In this document: in pieces, positions 35,786 to 45,815 of the stretch
Layout: each line of letters begins with the position of its first letter
How positions within the stretch are numbered: the first letter of the stretch is position 1
Origin: CAYQVO01 sp964421085
Lineage (GTDB): Bacteria; Bdellovibrionota_C; UBA2361; CAYQVO01
Assembly: GCA_964421085.1 (NCBI GenBank)
Contig: CAYQVO010000001.1
Coordinates: forward strand, 169,028 to 233,027
Direction: 5' to 3'
DNA: 64,000 nt
The notes under the pieces: model-generated
Told to the model about the DNA's origin: nothing
The model's database searches: none
The model's input: the letters and a program-made list of their open reading frames with translations, nothing else
Program-made: the position numbers and the translations under genes

Positions 35786-37357
35786 TCACCGCCTCGCGCA
35801 TATCGAATCGGGCAGGCGGTGATACTGGTACGGCTTCCTGAGGTCGAAATAGTGGCTCCTGTCGGGAAGCAGCGGGAGATTAAGGCCGAAAACCGACGAA
35901 AATATGAGCCGGAACGAATTAACCGGTGAAATGGCAGGATAAAGCTCTTCCTGTATCGATGCCGGAACCCGGTAGGCATGCAATATCGGAAGTCTTTCAC
36001 GGAGTTCCGACTTCTCCATCGAAAGCCAGTTAAGCCTTGCGCCCGGGCCATGATCGCCTGTAAGAAGAATCATGGCTGAAGGGTCAGCGGCAATCAGTCT
36101 CTCAAGCATTCTGCCCGCAAGCTCATTAACCCACACGATCTGTTCTGCATAGCCGGCAATATATCTCTTCTTTCCCAGAAGACGTACTATATCGTTTCCA
36201 TCGTACATACTGAAATCGTGCCTGTGATTCACGGGAGAACCGTCCCTCTTGAATACAAAAGGGGGATGAGGCGTCATTATATGAGCAAACACGAATTGCG
36301 GAGCCTGCCGAGCCTGACGCGGGACAATGTCAAAAGCGTATTGAAGCCTCTGCCTGTGGACATAATATTGAAAATTCACGAGATAGGAACGCCGGCCAAA
36401 TATCTTGAGAAGGCTGCGAAACGGAGACTTTGCTATAAGGACATCCTGGAATTCTGTGGTGACGCCCTTGAGCATGAGAGTTTCATCAGTATCATCGAAT
36501 CTTCCCGTCCCCGAATAACCAGTCACGACAGCTGTCACACTGTACCCCATAGACTTCAAGGTCGACATTACCTGATTGTGATTCAGATGAGCGACAAGCG
36601 GAGTTGTAGATGAAAGATCTTCCGTGAGTTCCGGTGCTGTAACCTCGATGTAGTTCATGTTGAGGAGCGCATTAAGAGAATGAATCGTTTTGTGGTAATT
36701 GGCGCACGCATCAGAAGCTATGTAGAAGCCGAGTTCCCTCAACTTTTTCTCGAACCTGCTCGAATCCACTCCATAGTAATCCTTGAGCCTGTCAAAACGG
36801 CCGTATCCATCGAGGATAATGACATAGATATTCGGAAAACCTTCGTTTTCTGTTTTCACCTTCACTGACCGTTGCCCAGCCGATGCCGGCGGGGAGGACA
36901 CGCTTGCTTCCCTCATATATGCTGAAAGACCCTGAATACCGGCAGTAAGAAGCATCACAGAAAGAATAATGTTGAGCGCCGCGTTTGCTCTCCTCACAGA
37001 TGCGCTGAATTCACGGATCCTTAACGCAGCAGCGACGAGAAAGAGAGCATAAAAAATGAAAACGAGATGCTCATCGGACAGCATCGACTCGAAAATACCC
37101 TTGTCAGAAAGGAGAGTGACAAGGCTTTTGAAGTAGAAAAATTCAAGGAGGAAGATTCCGGTTACAAGGCCCGCAGTCTGCCATTCCCTCATCGCCAGGC
37201 GTGCGACCAGGTAAACAAAGCCGGTGAGAAGTACCATCACCCCGAGAGGCATGAGCATTTCCTTCGCCTCAAAGCGGCCGAGATTGGCAATAGCGGTGTT
37301 GAACACCGGCAGAACCGCGAGGATAAACGGATAGATCGGGAGGGCAGCCATATTCAC
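35786..37357 (-). CDS. Membrane-anchored sulfatase-fold enzyme (alkaline phosphatase superfamily)
   Basis: The protein has 523 residues. Four to five transmembrane helices occupy about 1-160. The extracytoplasmic domain begins NIYVIILDGYGRFDRLKDYY, with metal-ligand D-G after a strand, then ACANYHKTIHSLNALLNMNY with the Thr expected as nucleophile, FVFAHIMTPHPPFVF, and MILLTGDHGPGARLN, the D-H metal pair. This layout is that of phosphoglycerol or phosphoethanolamine transferases acting on envelope lipids or glycans. The specific substrate is not evident. Confidence 0.82.
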   Translation of the reverse strand: MNMAALPIYPFILAVLPVFNTAIANLGRFEAKEMLMPLGVMVLLTGFVYLVARLAMREWQTAGLVTGIFLLEFFYFKSLVTLLSDKGIFESMLSDEHLVFIFYALFLVAAALRIREFSASVRRANAALNIILSVMLLTAGIQGLSAYMREASVSSPPASAGQRSVKVKTENEGFPNIYVIILDGYGRFDRLKDYYGVDSSRFEKKLRELGFYIASDACANYHKTIHSLNALLNMNYIEVTAPELTEDLSSTTPLVAHLNHNQVMSTLKSMGYSVTAVVTGYSGTGRFDDTDETLMLKGVTTEFQDVLIAKSPFRSLLKIFGRRSYLVNFQYYVHRQRLQYAFDIVPRQARQAPQFVFAHIMTPHPPFVFKRDGSPVNHRHDFSMYDGNDIVRLLGKKRYIAGYAEQIVWVNELAGRMLERLIAADPSAMILLTGDHGPGARLNWLSMEKSELRERLPILHAYRVPASIQEELYPAISPVNSFRLIFSSVFGLNLPLLPDRSHYFDLRKPYQYHRLPDSICARR

Positions 37358-37462
37358 TGAGGAACCAATGTGCTGGCAAAAGACGGCTGAGTCAATAGCC
37401 GGGCCGCCCGCGTTCGCAGGTTCACGACCATCATCAGGGATGTGGTGCTGAAAACCGCGGGC

Positions 37463-40075
37463 TTACTGATAGGTCGAGGTCCTCACGTCCAGTGACCCAT
37501 CCTTCACGCCGACCTCTATTCTCCCCCCGTCGGGAAGATTGTCCGCGATTATATGCCGCGCAATCTTCGTCTCGAGCTCCCTCTGCAGGAAACGCTTGAG
37601 CGGACGCGCCCCGTAAACGGGATCATACGCGGTCTTTGCGACGAACTTCTCAGCCTCGCTGGTTACATCAAGCGAAAGGTTTCTCACTTTCAACCGGCCC
37701 CTGAGCTCCTCGAGCTGCAGATCGACAATCTTTTCGATCTCTTCGAGCGTAAGCGGCTTGAACAGAACGATATCGTCGATACGGTTCAGAAACTCAGGAC
37801 GGAAAGCTCCCCGGAGTTCGCCCATTACAGCATCCCGGGCAGAATCAATAATCTCGCCCTTCGTCGTTATTCCTTCAAGAAGATACTGCGAACCAATATT
37901 AGAAGTCATGATTATGACTGTATTCTTGAAATCCACAGTGCGCCCCTGCGAATCGGTCACACGACCGTCGTCGAGAATCTGAAGCAGCACGTTGAAAACA
38001 TCCTGGTGCGCTTTTTCAATCTCATCAAACAGCACCACAGAATAAGGCTTCCGTCTCACAGCCTCTGTAAGCTGTCCGCCTTCTTCATACCCCACGTAAC
38101 CCGGAGGCGCGCCGACAAGCCTCGACACAGCAAACTTCTCCATGTACTCGCTCATATCGATGCGAATCATGTTGTCTTCAGTATCGAACAATGCTTGAGC
38201 AAGCGCGCGGGCAAGTTCGGTCTTTCCTACCCCCGTAGGTCCGAGGAAAATAAACGAGCCAATAGGCCGCCTGGGATCCTTGATGCCCGACCGCGAACGG
38301 AGTACGGCATCCGCCACTGCCTGCACCGCCTCATCCTGCCCTATCACTCTTTTGTGAAGGATGTCATCGAGACGCAGGAGTTTCTCCCTCTCGCCCTCGA
38401 CAAGACGCGTTACAGGGATACCCGTCCATCGCGAGACAATCTCCGCAATTTCTTCTTCGGTAACCTCTTCCCGAAGAAGTCTCGGCCCTCCGTCTCCTGT
38501 TTTAAGAGCGTTCTCTTTCGCAGCAAGCTCCTTCTCCATTGCCGGAAGCTTCCCGTGCCTGAGCTCGGCAGCTTTGTTTAAATCGTACTGACGCTCGGCC
38601 TTTTCAACTTCATACCGGGTCTGTTCTATCTGCTCGCGAAGCGCCTGTATCCTGTGAATTCCTTCCCTTTCATGCTCCCATTGCGCCCGCATTGCCGCAG
38701 CCTGCTCCTTCTGGCCTGCAAGTTCTTTCTCCAGTTCCCTGAGCCTGTCCTTGCTCGCCTTGTCTTTTTCCTTCCTGAGAGCAGCTTCTTCGATTTCAAG
38801 CTGCATTATACGGCGCGTCACTTCGTCCAGCTCAGCGGGCATCGAGTCGATTTCAGTCCGAATCGTCGCGCACGCTTCATCCACGAGGTCTATCGCCTTG
38901 TCCGGAAGGAAGCGGTCTGTAATATACCTGTGAGAAAGAACCGCAGCGGCTACAAGCGCATTATCCTGAATATGCACTCCGTGATGGACCTCGAAACGTT
39001 CCTTGACACCGCGAAGTATGGAAATGGTGTCTTCAACATCCGGCTGATCGACCATCACCGGCTGGAACCGGCGCTCGAGCGCCGCGTCTTTTTCCAGATA
39101 CTTCCTGTATTCGTCAAGAGTGGTCGCTCCAATACAGTGCAGTTCTCCGCGGGCAAGCATGGGCTTGAGCATGTTGCCTGCATCCATTGAGCCTTCCGCC
39201 CGGCCGGCACCCACAATCGTGTGAAGTTCGTCGATGAAGAGAAGGATTTTGCCTTCGGATTTCCTGATCTCCTGAAGCACAGCTTTGAGCCGCTCTTCGA
39301 ATTCGCCGCGGTACTTGGCACCTGCGACAAGCGCTCCCATATCAAGGGCAAAAATTGTCTTGTCCGCAAGACCCTCCGGAACGTCCTTTCGCACGATGCG
39401 CTGGGCCAGACCTTCGACTATCGCAGTTTTTCCAACGCCTGGTTCTCCAATCAAAACCGGGTTGTTCTTTGTTTTCCTCGAAAGAATTCTTATGACACGC
39501 CGTATCTCGGCGTCACGGCCGATAACCGGGTCGAGTTTCCCTTTGTTCGCCTCCTGCACAAGATCCCGTCCGTACCTCTGCAGCGCCTCGTAAGTCTCCT
39601 CGGGGTTCTGGCTCGTGACCCGCTGATTTCCGCGAAGCTCAGTAAGGGCTTTGAGCACCGGGTCCTTCGAAAGCCCGAACAGACGAAATACATCCGCGAG
39701 AGCCTTGTCTCCCTCATCGAGCATTGCGAGAAAAAGATGCTCGACGGAGATGTATTCATCCTGCAGACGTTTCGCCTCTTCGTCCGCTTCCGCGAGAATT
39801 TTGGCTGTGCGCTGCGAAATGAATATCTTGTTCGGATCTACCCCTGGTCCTGTAACACTCGGCTTCCTGTCGAGTATGCGATCGACATCCGATTTCAGGT
39901 TTTCAACAGAGACGTTCATTTTTCGCATCAGTCGCGGGATAAGTCCCTCGCTCTGATCGAGAAGAGCGATGAGCAGATGCTCAGGTTCGACTTCAGTGTT
40001 GCCGCGCCGCACTGCCCGGCTCTGCGCATCCTGAATTGCTTCCTGTGATTTCTGTGTAAAGCGGTTAAAATCCAT
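37463..40075 (-). CDS. clpB: ATP-dependent disaggregase ClpB
   Basis: The protein has 870 residues, normal for ClpB. Domain order: Clp-N repeats (FTQKSQEAIQDAQSRA, EPEHLLIALL), NBD1 with Walker A GEPGVGKTAIVEGLAQRI and Walker B LLFIDELHTIVGAGRAEG, the coiled-coil middle domain (about 400-530, dense in E/K/R), NBD2 with GPTGVGKTELARALAQALF and VVLFDEIEKAHQDVFN, and the C-terminal domain (YGARPLKRFLQRELE). It dissolves protein aggregates together with DnaK and a J-protein. The J-protein gene lies 12 bp upstream in the same direction, so this looks like a heat-stress operon. No HrcA or sigma-32 site was convincing. Confidence 0.98.
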   Translation of the reverse strand: MDFNRFTQKSQEAIQDAQSRAVRRGNTEVEPEHLLIALLDQSEGLIPRLMRKMNVSVENLKSDVDRILDRKPSVTGPGVDPNKIFISQRTAKILAEADEEAKRLQDEYISVEHLFLAMLDEGDKALADVFRLFGLSKDPVLKALTELRGNQRVTSQNPEETYEALQRYGRDLVQEANKGKLDPVIGRDAEIRRVIRILSRKTKNNPVLIGEPGVGKTAIVEGLAQRIVRKDVPEGLADKTIFALDMGALVAGAKYRGEFEERLKAVLQEIRKSEGKILLFIDELHTIVGAGRAEGSMDAGNMLKPMLARGELHCIGATTLDEYRKYLEKDAALERRFQPVMVDQPDVEDTISILRGVKERFEVHHGVHIQDNALVAAAVLSHRYITDRFLPDKAIDLVDEACATIRTEIDSMPAELDEVTRRIMQLEIEEAALRKEKDKASKDRLRELEKELAGQKEQAAAMRAQWEHEREGIHRIQALREQIEQTRYEVEKAERQYDLNKAAELRHGKLPAMEKELAAKENALKTGDGGPRLLREEVTEEEIAEIVSRWTGIPVTRLVEGEREKLLRLDDILHKRVIGQDEAVQAVADAVLRSRSGIKDPRRPIGSFIFLGPTGVGKTELARALAQALFDTEDNMIRIDMSEYMEKFAVSRLVGAPPGYVGYEEGGQLTEAVRRKPYSVVLFDEIEKAHQDVFNVLLQILDDGRVTDSQGRTVDFKNTVIIMTSNIGSQYLLEGITTKGEIIDSARDAVMGELRGAFRPEFLNRIDDIVLFKPLTLEEIEKIVDLQLEELRGRLKVRNLSLDVTSEAEKFVAKTAYDPVYGARPLKRFLQRELETKIARHIIADNLPDGGRIEVGVKDGSLDVRTSTYQ

Positions 40076-40087
40076 CGAATCCCCTCA

Positions 40088-41119
40088 TTATTGCCGCGGA
40101 TTAAATTTCGAAATTGACCTCAATTTTTCGTAAATCTCTTTTTCTTCTCCGGTGAGATGCCTGGGAACTGCCACCTGTATCTCCACATAGGCATCTCCCT
40201 TTGCGCCGTCTTTACCGGCGCCCTTCCCTTTAAGCCGAAGCTTTGTGCCGCTTTGGGCTCCTGCAGGAACCTTGACCCGCACGCTGCCCTGAGGAAGCAG
40301 GACATCGACATCCGCACCAAGCGCTGCTTCCCAGGGAGAGACGGGAACTCTCACATTCAGGTCTTTTCCCTGAAGAGAGTAAATGTTATCCGGCGCCACT
40401 TTTATATGAAGAAGAAGATCTCCGGAGGGAGCGCCCTGACTGCCCCTTCCTCCCTGCCCTGCGAGCCTGATTATTGTTCCATCCATCGATCCCGGAGGAA
40501 TGGTCACATCAAACGATCTGACTTTCTGTTCAGGCATTCCCGAAGCGCCCTCCTCCGTGCTGCTGAGAGTTATCCTTCTTCTTGCCCCGTTTACTGCATC
40601 ATGAACGGAGATCTCGAGCGATGCCTCCTGGGTATCACCGGCTGCGGGACGCTGCTGGCCAAAGCCCCGGCCGCCGGTGAAGATCTTCCTGGCGCCGTGT
40701 GCGCCGCCCCCGAAAATACTCTCTGCGCCGCCCCCGAATGCCTGCGTTCCCTCAAAGCCTTTTCCGAAAAGCATTTCGAAAAAGTCGCTGAAGTCCCCAC
40801 TGCTCCCGAAGCTGAATCCGCCATGCTGGAAACGTACGTTCCCCCCTCCAAACTGTTTTTCCCAGTCGGGCGGGGGCTTGAACTCCTGACCTGCTTTCCA
40901 GTTCGGCCCAAGCTGGTCGTACAGTTTTCTTTTTTCAGGATCGCTCAGGACCTCATAAGCCTCGTTTATCTGCTTGAATTTATCTTCGGCATCTTTGGCT
41001 TTATTGACATCCGGATGGTACTTTGCCGCAAGCTTGCGAAATGCTTTTTTCACCTGAGCAGCCGAAGCATCTCTTGCAATGCCCAGCGTCTGATAATAAT
41101 CCTGATACGAAACAGCCAA
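40088..41119 (-). CDS. cbpA: J-domain co-chaperone, CbpA type
   Basis: The protein has 343 residues. The J domain at 1-72 holds the HPD tripeptide (AAKYHPDVNKAKDAEDKF). A long Gly/Phe-rich region follows (GGGNVRFQHGGFSFGSSGDF, then further Gly-rich sequence to about 165). The two C-terminal substrate-binding beta domains are present (SFDVTIPPGSMDGTIIRLAG, VRVKVPAGAQSGTKLRLKG). The CxxCxGxG zinc finger of DnaJ is absent, which makes it a class B (CbpA-type) protein. It stimulates DnaK ATPase and delivers clients. Its partner clpB follows at 12 bp. Confidence 0.93.
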   Translation of the reverse strand: MAVSYQDYYQTLGIARDASAAQVKKAFRKLAAKYHPDVNKAKDAEDKFKQINEAYEVLSDPEKRKLYDQLGPNWKAGQEFKPPPDWEKQFGGGNVRFQHGGFSFGSSGDFSDFFEMLFGKGFEGTQAFGGGAESIFGGGAHGARKIFTGGRGFGQQRPAAGDTQEASLEISVHDAVNGARRRITLSSTEEGASGMPEQKVRSFDVTIPPGSMDGTIIRLAGQGGRGSQGAPSGDLLLHIKVAPDNIYSLQGKDLNVRVPVSPWEAALGADVDVLLPQGSVRVKVPAGAQSGTKLRLKGKGAGKDGAKGDAYVEIQVAVPRHLTGEEKEIYEKLRSISKFNPRQ

Positions 41120-41210
41120 TTAAATACCCTTTGAACACCCAAACTGTTGCTTATTTCAATTAGATAAGCATCTGAGGCCGGTTTTCAATGGGTAATCTCA
41201 CGCTGGACCG

Positions 41211-41639
41211 CTACCTCGTCACTGTTCCCCGCCATGCGGCAACACAGGAATCGCCATTGGAGCAACCCAGGGTCGAGACGTAAATATGGTCCGCCTTTTT
41301 CCGGGTCAGGCGGTTGAACTGCCACAAATATCTCCTCAGACACACGACATCGTCCAGGCGGTCGTAATCTCCGGAAGAGAAGGAAAAACTGTTTTTGTAC
41401 GCAAGGCCGGTTTTTGTTCCCCTCTGCCCGACGACTCTGACGGTCAGCCGCTTCCCTGACTGGCTTATCCGGTATCTGACCTTGACCACCTTTGGATTAA
41501 TATCGCATGTGTCGACGACCGGAGTCATTGTGCCCCTCCATGTGCCGGCGTATTGAGCTTCCGCCGTTCCGGACGCAAATGACGTCAGTATCGATAATGC
41601 TGCGAGGGTGCGAAAAAACGGGAGGATGGCGAATCTCAT
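41211..41639 (-). CDS. Small secreted protein of unknown function (142 aa)
   Basis: A signal peptide covers about 1-28 (TLAALSILTSFASGTAEAQ). The mature part is short and beta-rich, with four cysteines (DTCDI, VVCLRRYL, LGCSNG, SCVAAW) that could form two disulfides. The N- and C-terminal ends share a GTWRGTMT/AWRGTVT motif, suggesting a closed barrel of the lipocalin or avidin type, which is inference. No family is recognised. Confidence 0.65.
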   Translation of the reverse strand: MRFAILPFFRTLAALSILTSFASGTAEAQYAGTWRGTMTPVVDTCDINPKVVKVRYRISQSGKRLTVRVVGQRGTKTGLAYKNSFSFSSGDYDRLDDVVCLRRYLWQFNRLTRKKADHIYVSTLGCSNGDSCVAAWRGTVTR

Positions 41640-41822
41640 AACAATCTCCGGCTGAATTAACTGGACAATTTCAGATTAACTCTTGTATGCCGGCGTTCAT
41701 TCTGTCAATAGCTCCCTGGAATTCGCTTCAGATCCAGCCGGTTGAATTTTAAGAACGATGATGAGCTTCCTCATGTCAGCGGAAGGATTTACGGTATTAC
41801 ATCTGCCACCGGTCGGGCTGTT

Positions 41823-42632
41823 ATGAACGAGGATCGCGATCAGTGGAGAGACTACTACGCACAGTGCGCGCAGCTTGAGGACGAGTACCTTCAGACCGCG
41901 AAGTTCGACGTACTGCCCGTTCACTACCGTGCCATAGTCAAAGAGATAAAAGAAAAACTCGACCTTCGAAATTCCGACTTCCTCGTCGATGTGGGGTGCG
42001 GCAACGGACTAATCGACATCGCTCTTGCAAAAGTATGCAGAAAGGCCGTCGGCGTCGATTTTTCACACCCTGAACTCCGGCATGCAGTCAAAAAGAGCCG
42101 GCAGAGCCCGAACATCGACTACGTATGCGGAGAGGCGTGTCATATTCCGCTTCCGGACAGTTGCGCCGACAAAGTTCTTCTCTACAGTGTAACCATGCAT
42201 TTCGGAATCGAAATTTTCGCGCAGGTCGTCGGCGAGCTTATCAGAATATGCAGACCAGGAGGACTGATTCTCGTCGGAGACAATGTGAGCGAAACGCGGT
42301 ACGGACGGCGAAAAAGAGACCTTATAGGCATGTTCAGGGAGTATTGCGCGCTGAACCCCGAAAAGCTTTCCCTGATACCTCTGCGTGTGGCGCTCTTTCA
42401 CGCCGCAAAAAAAGTCCGGCAGTTCCAGGTGAATTCGAATCGAAGGGCCGGACTGTCGGCACGCCGGCATGTTTCTGTGCCTCAAGACTTCGAACTCGCG
42501 GACGAAGAAGGCTCGCTCCGGATAGTGAAGCAGCTCGGGCAGAGCGGCGTCATCCTTCAACAGAACTTCCGCCTGCCCTATGCCCGGTACCGGTACGACC
42601 TGTTGATACGTGTCTCGAAGCAGGAACAATAG
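41823..42632 (+). CDS. Class I SAM-dependent methyltransferase
   Basis: The protein has 269 residues from the ATG at 41823. A TTG 27 codons upstream (41742) is an alternative start, but neither has a strong ribosome site. Motif I of the Rossmann fold is clear (FLVDVGCGNGLIDIALAKV), then VGVDFSHPEL (motif II), ACHIPLPDSCADKVLLYSV (motif IV) and ELIRICRPGGLILVGDN (motif VI), the methyltransf_11 pattern. The substrate is unknown. The C-terminus is basic and not family-typical. Confidence 0.8.
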   Translation: MNEDRDQWRDYYAQCAQLEDEYLQTAKFDVLPVHYRAIVKEIKEKLDLRNSDFLVDVGCGNGLIDIALAKVCRKAVGVDFSHPELRHAVKKSRQSPNIDYVCGEACHIPLPDSCADKVLLYSVTMHFGIEIFAQVVGELIRICRPGGLILVGDNVSETRYGRRKRDLIGMFREYCALNPEKLSLIPLRVALFHAAKKVRQFQVNSNRRAGLSARRHVSVPQDFELADEEGSLRIVKQLGQSGVILQQNFRLPYARYRYDLLIRVSKQEQ

Positions 42633-42851
42633 AACCTGAAACCTTTTCGACACTCGTCTTTCCTGCCAGCGGACACTGTATGGGCTTCGTCATTCCTCGC
42701 CGGATTTTCACAGGAATTCGGCTTCGAACACCGGCGAATAGCCGCCGAAGAACTTGAGGACCGGCACGACGATGAGAGCATTTCCCGCGCCGGGATACGG
42801 GAACTGCTGGATTCGGCAGCAGGATGGCATCAATCAGAACCGGGTTACTGA
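42633..42851 (+). other. Open in-frame tail after the methyltransferase stop, possible gene remnant
   Basis: Directly after the TAG at 42630-42632 the same frame stays open for 72 codons to the TGA at 42849-42851. The last 45 residues look protein-like (FSQEFGFEHRRIAAEEL, DDESISRAGIRELLDSA), and ESISRAGIRELL resembles the C-terminal I-S-x-T-x-I-R motif of HIGH-type nucleotidyltransferases. There is no start codon with a ribosome site. It may be the 3' remnant of a lost gene, or chance. The remaining bases to 42999 hold only the leader of the ATPase gene. Confidence 0.25.
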
Positions 42852-42999
42852 CTGGGGCGCGACCCGGCATGGCCCTTCGTAATTTCCCGTTAAGGTGTCC
42901 CCCCTTGCTGTACGAATCGTTCCTCTGTTACTTTCACACAAATTCAGGATACCGAGTTGAAGTCCTGTATGTAATGAAACACGGCGACAGGGGAGAGAC

Positions 43000-45777
43000 A
43001 TGCCGGTAGAATTCGAGTTTTATAAAAAACCAGCAAAAGACGTTCTGGCGCACCTCTCAACGGACGCAAAAGAAGGACTTTCGGAGCAGGAGGCTTCCTC
43101 GCGTCTTAAGCAGTACGGAAGAAACGTCCTTCCGTCCCCACCGGCAATTCCCGGGTGGAAGAGATTTCTCGCGCAGTTTTCCGACATACTGACGTTTCTT
43201 CTTCTCGGAGCAACACTTGTCTCTTTTTTCGCATGGCTTCTGGAACGGGAGCATTCCCTTCCCTGCGAGACGATTGCAATTGCAGCCATCGTCCTCCTGA
43301 ATGCCGTCCTCGGGTTTCTCCAGGAGAGCAGAGCGGAACGGGCTGTAGCTGCGCTCCAGGCAATGGCTGCTTCGCAGGCCAGAGTATTGCGGGATGGGCA
43401 TCAGAGACTTGTCGCAGCAGGCGACGTCGTTCCAGGGGATATCCTTCTTATTGAGGAGGGAGACTCTCTCCCCGCCGATGGACGGGTAATAGAGTCGGTC
43501 TCCATGCACATAGCCGAAGCTGCTCTCACGGGGGAAAGCAGCGCCGTAACGAAAGACAGCGGGGCGCTTCCGGGCGATGCCGGGCTCGCAGATCGCTCCA
43601 ATATGATTTACAGCGGCACAGTTGTCGTGTCGGGACGGGGACGGGCGGTTGTCACTGCAACAGGGGCAGATACTGAAATAGGCAAAATAGCGGGCTCTCT
43701 CGCGCTGACGAAAGAAGACAGAACTCCCCTGCAGAATGAGCTGAACTGGACAGGGAAACGTCTTGCAGCAGGAGTCGTAATCATAACTCTTGTTATCGCC
43801 ATGACTCTCATCCTGATGGGAGGCGTGTCCACCTTCCATGATTTCATCCAGCTGCTGCTGCTCTCCGTATCCATTGCTGTTGCGGCCGTTCCGGAAGGTC
43901 TGACAGCAATCACGACCATCACCCTGTCCGTCGGTATGCAGAGAATGGCCCGCCGCAACGTGATAGTCAGAAAGCTTTCCGCTGTTGAAACCCTCGGCTC
44001 AACCACTGCTGTATGCACTGACAAAACGGGCACACTTACAAAAAACAAGATGATGGTGAGGGCCGTAATTACTGCGGGCGGCAAAGCTGTGCTGACAGGG
44101 AGCGATTACAGCCCTGAAGGAACGGCGACACGAAACGGAGTTCCTGTCACTGATGCCGGTTTTCTTTATGAGCTTCGCCAGATGCTTGGAATCGCAACCC
44201 TGGTGAATAACGCAAACCTTGTCGAAAGAGAAGACGGCGGCTGGGAAGTCGAAGGAGATCCGACAGAAGCCGCGCTTGTGGTGGCAGCTCACAAAGTGGG
44301 ATTAACCGAAGCAGGCATCGAAGCTGAATTTCCGAGGCTGGGAGAAGTTCCGTTCACATCGGAAAGAAAAATGATGAGTACCGTCCATACTGAACCAGGC
44401 GGCTCCGGGCTGAGAGTGGCTGTCAAGGGCGCCCCTGATATACTTCTTTCCCGCTGCACCCGGGAGCTGGCTGGACAGGAAACTCGAGTACTGACCGGCG
44501 ACCGCCGGAAAGAAATACTCTCCCATGTTGAAGAAATGGCATCGGAGGCCCTTCGTACCATAGCAATAGGCTCCCGCAGCATCCCGGAGAGCCCGCGTGA
44601 TGAATGGAACGAATCAATCGAACAGGAACTTGTGTTTCTCGGTGTTGCCGGAATCATGGATCCCCCGCGGCCGGAAGCAGGAGCAGCGGTGCAGGCGGCA
44701 CAGGCAGCAGGCGCGCGTGTAATAATGATAACCGGAGACCATCCGGTAACCGCACGTGCAGTTGCTGCGGAGCTTGGCATAGCAGGCGCTGAAGGAGGAT
44801 TCATCACCGGCGCCGATCTCGAGAAAGCCGATTCAGACGAACTGCGGAAGATGTCCGAAAGCTCGTCGATTTACGCCAGAGTCGCTCCTGAACATAAGCT
44901 CAGGATAGTGAATGCTCTGAAGGAGACCGGGCAGATCGTCGCCATGACCGGAGACGGGGTTAACGACGCGCCTGCACTGAAGAGAGCTGATATCGGCGTA
45001 GCAATGGGAATAACAGGGACGGATGTATCGAAACAGGCGGCCGATATGATCCTGACTGATGATAATTTCGCGTCTATTGTGGCCGCCATGGAAGAAGGCC
45101 GTTCCATATTCAAGAGTATCCGCAACGCCCTGCAGTATCTTCTCTCGTCGAATACCGGCGAGCTTCTCACCATGTTCCTCGGAGTGGTCCTGGCGGACAT
45201 GTTCGGCCTTTTTCCGGAAAGAGGAGTCTCAGTGGTCGTTCCGGTCCTCGCCGCGCAGATCCTGTGGATAAACCTCCTCACAGATTCCGCACCCGCTCTG
45301 GCGCTCGCAATGGAACCGGCCGACCCTCTCCTCATGAAAAATCCGCCAAGAGATCCTTCGCGAAGAGTCATAACTCCGGAAATGTGGCTTTCGATTTTTC
45401 TTATCGGGGCTTTGATGGCCCTCGGAACCCTGCTTGTCATGGACGCTTCCCTTCCAGGGGGATTGATCGAGGGAACCGGAACAATGCCGCATGCCCGCAC
45501 GACGGCGTTCACAACTCTCGTGTTTTTTCAGATCTTCAACATCTTCAATGCCCGCTCCCCCGGGAAGAGCGCTTTTGCGGGAATTTTTGCGAATAAGTGG
45601 GTATGGGCTGCCGCAGCTTTATCCGTCCTGCTTCAGGTCCTGGTCGTTCATCTTCCACCGCTTCAGATCGCTTTTCGGACGACGCCTCTCTCGACTCAGG
45701 ACTGGATCGTGTGCGTTTTGACCGGAAGCACGGTTTTATGGCTGAACGAATGTGCGAAGGCGCTGAAGGCCGGGTGA
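43000..45777 (+). CDS. P2-type cation-transporting ATPase (Ca2+ pump-like)
   Basis: The protein has 925 residues, starting at the ATG at 43000 behind GGGGAG. Order: N-terminal cation ATPase domain (YGRNVLP), two helices, actuator domain with ALTGESSAV (TGE), helix 4 with PEGL (AVAAVPEGLTAITT), phosphorylation loop CTDKTGTLTKNK (Asp at about 341), nucleotide domain with KGAPDILLSRC, hinge MTGDGVNDAPALKRADIGVAMG, and six C-terminal helices (NLLTDSAPALALAMEP). PEGL and NLLTDSxPA are hallmarks of Ca2+ (SERCA/PMCA-like) pumps, though some family members move Na+ or other ions. It exports cations at the cost of ATP. Confidence 0.9.
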   Translation: MPVEFEFYKKPAKDVLAHLSTDAKEGLSEQEASSRLKQYGRNVLPSPPAIPGWKRFLAQFSDILTFLLLGATLVSFFAWLLEREHSLPCETIAIAAIVLLNAVLGFLQESRAERAVAALQAMAASQARVLRDGHQRLVAAGDVVPGDILLIEEGDSLPADGRVIESVSMHIAEAALTGESSAVTKDSGALPGDAGLADRSNMIYSGTVVVSGRGRAVVTATGADTEIGKIAGSLALTKEDRTPLQNELNWTGKRLAAGVVIITLVIAMTLILMGGVSTFHDFIQLLLLSVSIAVAAVPEGLTAITTITLSVGMQRMARRNVIVRKLSAVETLGSTTAVCTDKTGTLTKNKMMVRAVITAGGKAVLTGSDYSPEGTATRNGVPVTDAGFLYELRQMLGIATLVNNANLVEREDGGWEVEGDPTEAALVVAAHKVGLTEAGIEAEFPRLGEVPFTSERKMMSTVHTEPGGSGLRVAVKGAPDILLSRCTRELAGQETRVLTGDRRKEILSHVEEMASEALRTIAIGSRSIPESPRDEWNESIEQELVFLGVAGIMDPPRPEAGAAVQAAQAAGARVIMITGDHPVTARAVAAELGIAGAEGGFITGADLEKADSDELRKMSESSSIYARVAPEHKLRIVNALKETGQIVAMTGDGVNDAPALKRADIGVAMGITGTDVSKQAADMILTDDNFASIVAAMEEGRSIFKSIRNALQYLLSSNTGELLTMFLGVVLADMFGLFPERGVSVVVPVLAAQILWINLLTDSAPALALAMEPADPLLMKNPPRDPSRRVITPEMWLSIFLIGALMALGTLLVMDASLPGGLIEGTGTMPHARTTAFTTLVFFQIFNIFNARSPGKSAFAGIFANKWVWAAAALSVLLQVLVVHLPPLQIAFRTTPLSTQDWIVCVLTGSTVLWLNECAKALKAG

Positions 45778-45815
45778 AGGCGGTAAAACAAGGACTCAAC
45801 CCGCGCCCCGAATAT

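Noticed and set aside
37553..38581. 342-codon frame on the plus strand
   Set aside because: Antisense to clpB.
40157..41134. 325-codon frame on the plus strand
   Set aside because: Antisense to cbpA.
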